Counted from the first letter of the stretch, positions 1 to 5,992 are shown. The stretch is 8,785 nucleotides of DNA from Gammaproteobacteria bacterium (GCA_030636465.1 DAOVWW010000043.1:1-8785); one strand, 5' to 3'. A program made the numbers and translations. The notes: generated by a model not told the origin, from the letters alone.

Positions 1-755
1 TCAGACATATCAATTTTGCTCTGGTAGGAACCTGCCAGGGCAAAACCATCAGTCACTTCACCGGTGATGCCTACTTTTACACCAAAACCAGACGATGTTT
101 CATAGCCATTATTCGTCAAATTAGCTGGATCAGTAGAGAAAGGAGCAAAGCTTCCCACACCAGTAGCCTTGAAACGAGCAAAGGCGAATATGCCTGAAAC
201 ACCCAGAGAAACTTTATCATTAACCTTGCGTGCGTAAGTAACCATAGTCGCCAGCTGCATCAGGTCAACACCAGCAGTTCCTGCATAGTAGGTACCTGTT
301 GGAGCACCTGGTGCAACAACATTCGGATACTCACTGTTCATTCCGCCATTGCCCGCCAGGGTAATACCGATCGAACTTACATCATCAATCATGTGATTCC
401 AGGCAAAATTTGGAATCAGGAAGTTCTCATTATCACTTTCAAAAGTGCCCGGAATCAATGAAAAGGCACCGGTTTGAGGACCAAGAAAGGGACCAACCTG
501 ATCGACAGTATAACTACGGCGCGGGCTGAACCAAGTCACACCGGCATCAATACGACTGCCAACATTTACCATGTTAGCGGGATTGGTTGTGGCATCCATA
601 GCATCAAGCGGCATTGCAACGCCCGCACCAGCCATACCTTTTGATTTAACACCGTAACCGTGTCCAAAATAACCATTTGTTGCCATTGCCGCACCCGGTA
701 AGGCCATTGTTGCAGCAACTGCGAGCACTAGTACGTGCTTCCTGGGGATCATCAT
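1..755 (-). CDS. OmpP1/FadL-family outer-membrane channel, N-terminal part (runs off left edge)
   Basis: This open frame covers the first 251 codons and continues beyond position 1. I translated it directly. Residues 1-25 form a signal peptide (basic RKH, a hydrophobic run, then AAMA), with likely cleavage before TNGYFGHGYG. The mature start, TNGYFGHGYG then KSKGMAGAG, and NPANM shortly after, are typical of the OmpP1/FadL/TodX family, 14-strand outer-membrane barrels that take up long-chain fatty acids or other hydrophobic compounds. The rest shows alternating aromatic/hydrophobic and polar residues, as in beta strands, with Gly/Pro-rich loops. The start is the first of two consecutive ATGs; GAGGA at 764-768 lies 8 bases upstream. 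It reads in the same direction as tusA-dsrE2 but lies beyond two terminators, so it probably has its own promoter. Its substrate cannot be told. The family call is confident; the C-terminal half is unseen. Confidence 0.88.
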   Translation of the reverse strand, partial: MMIPRKHVLVLAVAATMALPGAAMATNGYFGHGYGVKSKGMAGAGVAMPLDAMDATTNPANMVNVGSRIDAGVTWFSPRRSYTVDQVGPFLGPQTGAFSLIPGTFESDNENFLIPNFAWNHMIDDVSSIGITLAGNGGMNSEYPNVVAPGAPTGTYYAGTAGVDLMQLATMVTYARKVNDKVSLGVSGIFAFARFKATGVGSFAPFSTDPANLTNNGYETSSGFGVKVGITGEVTDGFALAGSYQSKIDMS

Positions 756-959
756 CTTTAGTTTCCTCTGAAGTGTAATATAAAAATAAAAATTTTAATG
801 CTACTGCCCGGACTTATTATTGTTGTTTCTGAGCAACTTGAATCAGTTATTGTGACTCTTAGTGGGGATAAGCATGGTCAACTTTATCGTGTAAGTCAAT
901 AAAAATGCCTAATTTTTTTAAAAATTGTTGTAGCCCCCACTGCTTCGTTGTGAAAATAC
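756..959 (-). other. Intergenic leader upstream of the FadL-like gene
   Basis: No gene is visible here. Two TTGAC copies on the minus strand (895-899 and 877-881) lie 18 bases apart. Each could serve as a -35 element, but neither has a convincing -10 at normal spacing, so they might instead be operator half-sites. An 8-base inverted repeat (TTGTTGTA at 925-932, TACAACAA at 957-964) has a 24-base loop and is probably incidental. The promoter of the outer-membrane gene should lie in this stretch, but I cannot place it. Confidence 0.3.
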
Positions 960-990
960 AACAAAAAAGCCCACAAAATGTGGGCCTTTA
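960..990 (-). terminator. GC-rich intrinsic terminator, second after dsrE2
   Basis: Read on the minus strand, GCCCACA (985-979) and TGTGGGC (975-969) form a perfect 7-bp stem with a 3-base loop, followed directly by a run of six T (968-963). Flanking A and T bases can extend the stem further. This is a standard rho-independent terminator. It lies about 50 bases beyond the dsrE2-like stop codon, downstream of another terminator. Confidence 0.85.
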
Positions 991-1012
991 GGCTCTCCTG
1001 CAAACGCAGAAG

Positions 1013-1038
1013 AAAAAATTAACAGATCTCTGTTAATT
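1013..1038 (-). terminator. AT-rich intrinsic terminator overlapping the dsrE2 stop codon
   Basis: On the minus strand, AATTAACAG (1038-1030), loop AGAT, and CTGTTAATT (1025-1017) form a perfect 9-bp stem, followed by T residues (1018-1013, partly shared with the stem). The first base of the left arm is the last base of the TGA stop codon (1040-1038). The stem is AT-rich and so weaker than the hairpin that follows it. The two probably act in tandem. Confidence 0.65.
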
Positions 1039-1517
1039 CATATATACAAAGTTACGTCTGCATCGCCGGCAAATTCGAAGAAAGATGCAGCACCTACATA
1101 TTCAAGGCCATCCAGTAAATCACTCTGCTTCATATCAAACAGATCCACCGTCATCTGACAGGCGACCAGTTTCACTTCTGCCTCAATACACAGTTCACGC
1201 AAATCTTCGATGCTGGCAACACCTTTCTTTTTCATAGTGTTTTTCATCATCATGGTCATCACGCTTTCCATACCAGGTATCGCTGTACCTATAACGGGAA
1301 ACCACTTGTCCATGCCCATAGGCATAGGCATGCCAGGATTACCCAGCGGACTCACTTTCAGGTTCAGATTTTTCTTCAGCAACTGCAGGCCGTAGAAAGT
1401 GAAAAAGATCATCACGTCATAGCCCAGTGCAGCAGCCGTAGATGACAGGATAAATGGCGGGTAAGCCCAGTCCAGGGTTCCCTTAGTTGCAATAATTGCC
1501 AGTTTCTTTTCAGACAT
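1038..1517 (-). CDS. dsrE2: DsrE2-type sulfur-carrier protein (DsrE/DsrF/DrsH-like family)
   Basis: This 159-residue protein resembles the DsrE/DsrF/DrsH-like family, DsrE2 type, found beside tusA in sulfur oxidisers. The N-terminal part (KKLAIIATKGTLDWAYPP, then a hydrophobic stretch to about residue 45) fits the DsrE fold. A Met-rich segment follows (residues 63-95: PMPMGM, GMESVMTMMM), then ACQMTVDLF with Cys120, the probable persulfide-carrying residue. Cys110 is the only other cysteine. In this family sulfane sulfur is thought to pass between a rhodanese, TusA and DsrE-type proteins in the cytoplasm; for this protein that is inference. I chose the ATG at 1517 rather than the one at 1538 because GGAG at 1526-1529 sits 8 bases before it and the family begins near MSEKKLAII. 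It lies 54 bases downstream of tusA, probably on the same transcript. Confidence 0.82.
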   Translation of the reverse strand: MSEKKLAIIATKGTLDWAYPPFILSSTAAALGYDVMIFFTFYGLQLLKKNLNLKVSPLGNPGMPMPMGMDKWFPVIGTAIPGMESVMTMMMKNTMKKKGVASIEDLRELCIEAEVKLVACQMTVDLFDMKQSDLLDGLEYVGAASFFEFAGDADVTLYI

Positions 1518-1525
1518 AACATTCA

Positions 1526-1529
1526 CTCC
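1526..1529 (-). promoter_or_regulatory. Ribosome binding site that sets the dsrE2 start
   Basis: GGAG on the minus strand lies 8 bases before the ATG at 1517. The upstream in-frame ATG at 1538 would place this site inside the coding region, so the shorter 159-residue reading is preferred. Confidence 0.7.
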
Positions 1530-1571
1530 ACGGTGCATTCACCGTTGTCGGATCAAAATCAAATTAATAAA

Positions 1572-1802
1572 TCAGCCCTTTTTCATCAGAAAGGTGAACT
1601 CGCCACCATTTTCCGCAGAATCCATCAGCTCGTTCCCTGTTTGCTTGGCAAAAGCTTCAAAATCTTTTACTGAACCGGGGTCAGTGGCAATAATACGCAA
1701 TATCTGGCCGCTTTCCAGCCCATTAATTGCTTTTTTCGCGCGCAGGATAGGAAGAGGACAGTTCAGCCCACGTGCGTCAAGTTCTTGATCAAAATCAGCC
1801 AT
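1572..1802 (-). CDS. tusA: TusA-family sulfur-carrier protein
   Basis: This 76-residue protein has the usual TusA (SirA/YeeD/TusA) length and fold signature. LDARGLNCPLPILRAKKAI places the persulfide cysteine at residue 15 in the CPxP motif. It is followed by GQILRIIATDPGSVKDFEAFAK and the C-terminal strand GEFTFLMKK. TusA proteins carry sulfane sulfur as Cys-SSH. In E. coli this serves tRNA 2-thiolation; in sulfur oxidisers, TusA beside DsrE genes delivers sulfur to cytoplasmic oxidation systems. The dsrE2-like gene next to it and the sox genes nearby favour the oxidation role, but that is inferred from context. GGAG at 1809-1812, 6 bases before the ATG, supports the start. It is the first gene of its operon, transcribed away from bepA. 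No rhodanese gene accompanies it in the window. Confidence 0.93.
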   Translation of the reverse strand: MADFDQELDARGLNCPLPILRAKKAINGLESGQILRIIATDPGSVKDFEAFAKQTGNELMDSAENGGEFTFLMKKG

Positions 1803-2141
1803 CGTTTACTCCAAAAATAATTAATAAAAATTTAGATAATAAAAATACAAAATCTGCTTGGGATAATCTCACCTATTTTACAGGCGAACATTGCCTATAT
1901 AATAGTTCCTTTTCAAGTACATTTAGCATTATTTATTTATACCTGCATCATATATATTAATTCATGCTCACTTTTAAATACACTATTTACTGTAAAAAGC
2001 CTGCCTATCTCAGATTACACAATCATGACTGCCTGATATACTTCCATCTATTTATGTCTCACAAAAGATTGCAGTTTAATTCACCATGGACTGGTTGTAG
2101 TACCCCCTTGAAACACAAATAAAAGGTCATACATTATATAT
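1803..2141. other. AT-rich divergent intergenic region between tusA and bepA
   Basis: This 339-base stretch holds no credible gene. It must contain the promoters for tusA-dsrE2 (leftward) and bepA (rightward). On the plus strand a perfect TATAAT (1898-1903) follows TTTACA (1877-1882) with a short 15-base spacer, giving a possible rightward promoter with a leader of about 230 bases. A second rightward candidate is TTGAAA at 2108-2113 with CATTAT at 2132-2137, which would start transcription almost at the bepA ATG. I found no convincing leftward -35/-10 pair for tusA. No hairpin with a T run, riboswitch or tRNA is apparent. Confidence 0.4.
2123..2126 (+). promoter_or_regulatory. Weak, distant ribosome binding site of bepA
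   Basis: AAGG lies 15 bases before the bepA ATG, farther than the usual 5-10. The bases between are AT-rich. An in-frame TGA at 2109-2111 and no other upstream ATG, GTG or TTG rule out a longer protein, and the signal peptide needs this ATG. The start is therefore sound although its translation signal is poor. Confidence 0.4.
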
Positions 2142-3584
2142 ATGTATCGTGCACACCTAAAAAGAATACTCTTAGCTCTGGCCCTGCTTCTTTTCTCCGT
2201 CTCTGCACTGAGCCAGACAGATGACTTCAACCTGCCGGATCTTGGTGATGAATCGCACCAGGTGATGTCTCCTATGGAACAAAAACAATTAGGTGAAGGC
2301 TTTTATCGTCAGGCCCTGGTCTACATGAATATTGTTGAAGACCCTATCCTCAAAGAATACCTGGACAAGCTGGGTAATCGCCTGATTGAAAGCATCGGCC
2401 TGAAAAAGGACAGCTTTACGTTCTTTTTGATACAGGACAACAGCGTTAACGCCTTCGCTGTGCCGGGCGGTTACATCGGTGTACATACTGGATTACTGCT
2501 GACCGCTACAAACGAAGGTGAGGTAGCATCAGTGCTCGGGCATGAAATAGCGCATGTTACCCAGCAGCATATACCCCGGATGATCAGTGCACAGAAAAAA
2601 GCACTACTCCCAAACCTGGCTACTTTACTCGCTGGAATTCTATTAGGTGGCCAGGCAACAGAGGCGGCCATTGCCATTACCTCGGCAAGATCCATCGATA
2701 ATCAGCTGACATTTACCCGCACCTTTGAGCGTGAAGCTGACCGCATAGGCATAACGGTACTCGCAAACTCAGGTTATGACACTGACGATATGGCGGCATT
2801 TTTTCTTCGCATGCAGCGGGCGAACGCCCTGCACGAAACCAATGCCCCACAATTCCTCCTGACTCACCCTATAACTACCGATCGTATAGCAGAGGCGAAA
2901 GCACGAGCAGCGAATTACCCCCATACCGCAAAGAATGACAATACCGAGTTTCTACTCATTCACGCAAAGTTAACCGTGATGAACATGGATTCAGCCGCTG
3001 CTATTACTCTATTTCGACAACAGCTGCGCAAGAATGACCTGTTCTCTCTGGCTAATCGCTACGGCCTTGCCCTGGCACTGCTGAAAGGATCTAAATATTC
3101 TGAGGCAAACAAAGAAATAGATATCCTTCTAACCGAGAAACCGGATCAGTTTATATTCAAGATCCTCCAGGCTCAGATCAAATCTAAACAGGGCAAACAT
3201 AAAGAAAGCATCAAATTATTCAAATCTCTATACGAGGCCAACAAATCCTCTCTATCAGCGATCACCTATTATGTAGAGGAGCTCGGACAGAAAAATAATT
3301 ATGCAGAGGCGCGAAAGATACTGCGCAAGGCCGTACGCAAATTCCCAAATAATATTCGCTTCTATGAAATGCTGTCCCATGCTGAAGATGAAGCAGGATC
3401 GAAACAGGACTCTCACCGGGCATTGGCGGAAGCCTACGCCCTGATCGGAAACTACCCACTTGCAATACAGCAATTAAAAATTGCACGTAAGCTGGGCAGT
3501 AAAGATGATTTCTATGTACAGGCAAGCATTACTGCAAAAATTAAAGAATTAAAAGCAAAGCAAACGCTGGAAAAACAAAAATAA
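2142..3584 (+). CDS. bepA: BepA-type periplasmic M48 metalloprotease and chaperone with TPR domain
   Basis: This 480-residue protein is close in length to E. coli BepA (YfgC, 487) and has the same layout. Residues 1-24 are a signal peptide. Residues 40-260 form the M48 peptidase domain: the zinc motif HEIAH at 134-138, FEREADRIG with the third zinc ligand Glu198, and THP with His242, which matches the autoinhibitory 'His switch' of E. coli BepA (His246). NAFAVPGGYIGVHTGLL at 103-119 is typical of the family. Residues 265-460 are helical repeats that fit the TPR domain. BepA acts in the periplasm at the BAM complex, helping LptD assembly and degrading misassembled outer-membrane proteins. All catalytic residues are present. 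It stands alone between the tusA operon and soxX, reading in the same direction as sox but separated from it by 198 bases. I recall tusA beside a bepA-like gene in pseudomonads, so this neighbourhood may be old. Confidence 0.93.
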   Translation: MYRAHLKRILLALALLLFSVSALSQTDDFNLPDLGDESHQVMSPMEQKQLGEGFYRQALVYMNIVEDPILKEYLDKLGNRLIESIGLKKDSFTFFLIQDNSVNAFAVPGGYIGVHTGLLLTATNEGEVASVLGHEIAHVTQQHIPRMISAQKKALLPNLATLLAGILLGGQATEAAIAITSARSIDNQLTFTRTFEREADRIGITVLANSGYDTDDMAAFFLRMQRANALHETNAPQFLLTHPITTDRIAEAKARAANYPHTAKNDNTEFLLIHAKLTVMNMDSAAAITLFRQQLRKNDLFSLANRYGLALALLKGSKYSEANKEIDILLTEKPDQFIFKILQAQIKSKQGKHKESIKLFKSLYEANKSSLSAITYYVEELGQKNNYAEARKILRKAVRKFPNNIRFYEMLSHAEDEAGSKQDSHRALAEAYALIGNYPLAIQQLKIARKLGSKDDFYVQASITAKIKELKAKQTLEKQK

Positions 3585-3591
3585 AATATGG

Positions 3592-3609
3592 CTTAGCGGG
3601 CCCGCAAAG
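3592..3609. repeat. 18-base near-perfect palindrome between bepA and soxX
   Basis: CTTAGCGGG (3592-3600) and CCCGCAAAG (3601-3609) are mirror arms that pair at 8 of 9 positions; the central 10 bases, GCGGGCCCGC, are perfectly symmetrical. The palindrome begins 8 bases after the bepA stop. No T run follows and there is no spacer to form a loop, so it is a poor intrinsic terminator. A dimeric-regulator binding site is the better guess. Which regulator, if any, is unknown. Confidence 0.4.
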
Positions 3610-3719
3610 AGACGATATTCTAAAAAACTTGGATATAGTATAAAAAACACTAATATTTCCTTTGCGATCGCAGTAAGTTATATGTATGCTACAGTACACA
3701 AAATAATTGCCATAGCGCA

Positions 3720-3758
3720 TTGACAATAACGTCTTTCGCATATCGGTATATCTATAAA
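3720..3758 (+). promoter_or_regulatory. Candidate promoter region of the soxXYZA operon
   Basis: A consensus -35 hexamer, TTGACA, lies at 3720-3725, 57 bases before soxX. The matching -10 is unclear: TATATC (3747-3752) gives a 21-base spacer, and TATAAA (3753-3758) an even longer one. The segment ATATCGGTATAT (3740-3751) is nearly symmetrical and could be an operator that makes the promoter activator-dependent. The position is plausible; the assignment is tentative. Confidence 0.3.
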
Positions 3759-3782
3759 TCTAGTGCTTGAGGAGGCCACAAT

Positions 3783-4205
3783 ATGAGGAAATCTCTCTCT
3801 ATAGTTACGGCTGCAGCTGCAGTATTATTAGCGGGTAACCTTGCTATGATACCCGTTGCAACAGCTGGTGACGCTTTACCAACTGATAAGGAATGCGGAA
3901 AGTCAAAACCGACCGACGCAGCAACTAAAGGTTGGTGTACGATGATAAATCGTAAACAAGGTAATTGCCTGGCCTGTCATGATGTTGTGACAAAAAGGTT
4001 CCCTGCAGCTTTGCCTGCGTCCGGCAACATCGGCCCACCCATGGTTAGTATGAAAGCACGTTTTCCTGACAAGGCAAAACTTCGCGCTCAAATCTGGGAT
4101 GCTGGCGTCGCCAACCCTACTACATCTATGCTTCCATTTGGTCGTCACAAGATCATTTCTGAAAGTGATATAGATAATATTGTTACATTCTTATACACCA
4201 TCTAA
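3783..4205 (+). CDS. soxX: SoxX, monoheme cytochrome c subunit of the SoxXA thiosulfate-oxidising complex
   Basis: This 140-residue protein has a signal peptide (residues 1-28, ending PVATA), so it acts in the periplasm. The heme-c motif CLACH is at 62-66 with GNCLACH context. The sequence GNIGPP at 81-86 and TSMLPFGRHKIIS, with Met116 the probable second heme-iron ligand, are typical of SoxX. With SoxA it forms the SoxXA cytochrome, which oxidatively joins thiosulfate to the SoxY cysteine; SoxX passes the electrons on. Two extra cysteines, Cys38 and Cys52, lie before the heme motif and may form a disulfide. GAGGAGG at 3769-3775, 7 bases before the ATG, is a very strong ribosome binding site. 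It is the first gene of soxXYZA; soxY begins 42 bases after its stop. Confidence 0.95.
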   Translation: MRKSLSIVTAAAAVLLAGNLAMIPVATAGDALPTDKECGKSKPTDAATKGWCTMINRKQGNCLACHDVVTKRFPAALPASGNIGPPMVSMKARFPDKAKLRAQIWDAGVANPTTSMLPFGRHKIISESDIDNIVTFLYTI

Positions 4206-4231
4206 TTCATGAAGGTGTCAATACAAAACTC

Positions 4232-4236
4232 AGGAG
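4232..4236 (+). promoter_or_regulatory. Ribosome binding site that sets the soxY start
   Basis: AGGAG lies 11 bases before the ATG at 4248. The alternative ATG at 4209, four bases after the soxX stop, has no such site, and would put 13 residues ahead of the twin-arginine signal. The later start is therefore preferred. Confidence 0.7.
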
Positions 4237-4247
4237 AGCTTGGAAAC

Positions 4248-4712
4248 ATGAAGCGTAGAACATTTCTGAAAGGAACGGTCGCAAGCAGTGCATTAGTTGT
4301 TGCAGCAGGTGCCGGATTACTTAAATCAGGTCAGGTATTGGCTGCTGGTCGTAACGCTGCTGCATTTGATGCAAAAGACGTTGCCGCAGCAAGTAAAGCA
4401 GCATTTGGCTCTGATGGAACTGCCAGTAAAGATATTAAGATCAAGGCACCACTACAGGCCGAAAACGGCGCTGTTGTACCTGTCAAGATTGAAACATCTC
4501 TCGCAGACGTCAAAAGTATCGCAATTATGGTTGCAAAAAACCCTACACCTCTGGCTACGACAGTAGATTTCAGTGGCGCTAGCGTTGGCTACTACAGCAC
4601 ACGCGTGAAAATGGGAAAAACCTCTGACATAGTTGTTTATGTCAACTCGGGTGGAAAGATACTCAAAGCTCACGCAACAGTAAAAGTAACCGTCGGCGGA
4701 TGTGGTGGTTAA
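4248..4712 (+). CDS. soxY: SoxY, thiosulfate-carrier subunit of the Sox system
   Basis: This 154-residue protein begins MKRRTFLKG, a twin-arginine (Tat) signal, followed by a hydrophobic run and an Ala-rich region with likely cleavage near residues 31-33 (VLAAG). It would be exported folded, as SoxYZ is in other species. The C-terminus is GGCGG with Cys152, the flexible swinging arm that carries the sulfur substrate through the Sox cycle. This is the only cysteine in the protein, as expected for SoxY. Between them lies the immunoglobulin-like SoxY domain (VVPVKIETSL, IAIMVAKNPTP, VYVNSGGKI). Its partner SoxZ begins 35 bases downstream. The start at 4248 rather than 4209 is chosen for the ribosome binding site and the position of the Tat motif. 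Confidence 0.96.
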   Translation: MKRRTFLKGTVASSALVVAAGAGLLKSGQVLAAGRNAAAFDAKDVAAASKAAFGSDGTASKDIKIKAPLQAENGAVVPVKIETSLADVKSIAIMVAKNPTPLATTVDFSGASVGYYSTRVKMGKTSDIVVYVNSGGKILKAHATVKVTVGGCGG

Positions 4713-4747
4713 TCCATCATTGCTTTCAACTTTAAGGTACTGAAATA

Positions 4748-5056
4748 ATGGCAACGAAAATTAAAGCCCGTAAAAAAGGCAACGTATATGAAATTCTGGT
4801 GCTGGCTCAGCATCCAATGGAAACTGGTACACGCAAGGACAAAAAGACTAAGAAAGTCGTCCCTGCCCACTACATACAGACACTCGACTTTGCCATCAAT
4901 GGTAAAAACGTTGCAAATGTAGGTATGGGTACTGGTGTTTCCAAAAACCCTCTGGTCGGCATTCGCGTCGCAGGCGCAAAATCAGGCGACAAGATTAAGG
5001 TTTCTTGGAAAGATAACAAAGGCGAAACTGGCGGCGCTGAGTCCACCATAAAATAA
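4748..5056 (+). CDS. soxZ: SoxZ, partner of SoxY in the sulfur-carrier complex
   Basis: This 102-residue protein has the usual SoxZ length. Recognisable parts are the N-terminal KIKARKKGNVYEILVLAQHPMETG, then VPAHYIQTLDF, and a C-terminal IKVSWKDNKGE, together forming the SoxZ immunoglobulin-like fold. It has no signal peptide and no cysteine. SoxZ is carried to the periplasm bound to Tat-exported SoxY and shapes access to the SoxY cysteine. AAGG at 4734-4737, 10 bases before the ATG, is a moderate ribosome binding site. A stable hairpin lies between this gene and soxA. Confidence 0.96.
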   Translation: MATKIKARKKGNVYEILVLAQHPMETGTRKDKKTKKVVPAHYIQTLDFAINGKNVANVGMGTGVSKNPLVGIRVAGAKSGDKIKVSWKDNKGETGGAESTIK

Positions 5057-5070
5057 GCATACCGGTTTGT

Positions 5071-5098
5071 GATCAGGTCGACGTAAAGTCGCCTGATC
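5071..5098 (+). promoter_or_regulatory. Stable hairpin in the soxZ-soxA gap
   Basis: GATCAGG-T-CGAC (5071-5082), loop GTAAA (5083-5087) and GTCGCCTGATC (5088-5098) form an 11-bp stem interrupted by one bulged T. The next bases, TAGACC, contain no T run, so this is not a standard terminator. It ends 9 bases before the soxA ribosome binding site. In the mRNA it could protect the soxXYZ end from decay, mark a processing site, or modulate soxA translation. The structure is clear; the function is inferred. Confidence 0.6.
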
Positions 5099-5119
5099 TA
5101 GACCACCAGGAGGAGTATT

Positions 5120-5977
5120 ATGAATAAAAAGCTTATATTAATGCTGGCAGGACTGGGGATTGCATTTGGCGCCCCGTTAACTGCATCAGCGACACCTGAA
5201 AGTGACCTGAAAGAGTTTCAGGGCTATTTCTTGAAGAAATTTCCAACTGTTCCACTAGAAGCATATAAAGATGGTGTCAACGCACTGCCTCAGTACGCTG
5301 ATCGTGTTGGCAACTGGGAACTCATCATGGATTTCCCACCATTCGAAGCAGATATCGAAAAAGGTGAGGAATTATGGGCCAAACCATTTGCAAATGGAAA
5401 AACCTATTCCAGCTGTTTCCAGAACGGCGGTAAAGGACTTGCAGTCGGCTACCCATTTTATGATGCGGCGACTAAAAAGATGCACACCATCGAAGCCGAC
5501 ATCAATGAATGCCGCGTACGCAATGGTGAAAAGCCAATCAAAAACATGAAGTACGGTGAGATGGCTCAGTTAACTATCGCCTTCAGGCGTCTTTCACAGG
5601 GTCAGAAAATGGCTGTTAAACTTAACAGCCCTGAAGCTCTTGCAACCTACGAAAAAGGTAAACAGTTCTATTGGGCACGTCGTGGTCAACTGAACCTGTC
5701 CTGTGCTAACTGTCACGTACAGAACGCAGGCAACAAGATTCGTGGTGATGTACTGAGTGCAGGTCTTGGCCAGGGAACAGGTTTTCCTGTATACCGTACA
5801 AAATGGAGCCTGAGCAACAAGCCTCTTGGTACTATTCACCGTCGTTATGGCGGCTGTAACAAACAGGTACGTGCTAAGCCACTGAAACCTCAGTCAGCTG
5901 CATATACCGCACTTGAACTGTACCAGGCATATATGAATACTGGTATAGAAATCAAGTCACCGAGTCAGCGACAGTAA
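5120..5977 (+). CDS. soxA: SoxA, cytochrome c subunit of SoxXA (monoheme type)
   Basis: This 285-residue protein has a signal peptide (residues 1-24, ending TASA), so it is periplasmic. The C-terminal domain carries the heme motif CANCH at 195-199 and YGGCNKQVRAKP with Cys246, matching the cysteine that is persulfidated and ligates the active-site heme in SoxA. The N-terminal domain has lost its heme motif: it keeps only Cys99 (SSCFQNGG) and Cys131 (INECR), expected to form a disulfide as in other monoheme SoxA proteins. SoxXA links thiosulfate to SoxY. AGGAGG at 5108-5113, 6 bases before the ATG, is a strong ribosome binding site. It is the last gene of the cluster; a bidirectional terminator follows 16 bases after its stop, and no soxB follows. 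Confidence 0.96.
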   Translation: MNKKLILMLAGLGIAFGAPLTASATPESDLKEFQGYFLKKFPTVPLEAYKDGVNALPQYADRVGNWELIMDFPPFEADIEKGEELWAKPFANGKTYSSCFQNGGKGLAVGYPFYDAATKKMHTIEADINECRVRNGEKPIKNMKYGEMAQLTIAFRRLSQGQKMAVKLNSPEALATYEKGKQFYWARRGQLNLSCANCHVQNAGNKIRGDVLSAGLGQGTGFPVYRTKWSLSNKPLGTIHRRYGGCNKQVRAKPLKPQSAAYTALELYQAYMNTGIEIKSPSQRQ

Positions 5978-5992
5978 GTTATCCTGACCACT

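Noticed and set aside
863..873. TTATCCCCA on the minus strand, resembling a DnaA box
   Set aside because: It is an isolated near-match with no cluster of boxes and no dnaA or dnaN nearby, so there is no support for an origin.
998..1009. Small hairpin CTGC-AAAC-GCAG between the two terminators
   Set aside because: A 4-bp stem is too short to claim a function by itself.
1772..1960. Plus-strand 62-residue open frame overlapping the start of tusA
   Set aside because: It begins antisense inside tusA, has no ribosome binding site, and its low-complexity AT-driven translation shows no recognisable family.
3255..3525. Two overlapping minus-strand open frames antisense to bepA
   Set aside because: They lie wholly within the TPR-coding part of bepA and show no family features.
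3664..3671. GCGATCGC, the HIP1 octamer frequent in cyanobacteria
   Set aside because: I noticed only one copy, and the gene content is not cyanobacterial; a chance palindrome is enough.
4209..4247. Upstream ATG extending soxY by 13 residues
   Set aside because: It lacks a ribosome binding site and would put extra residues before the Tat motif; the ATG at 4248 has AGGAG upstream.
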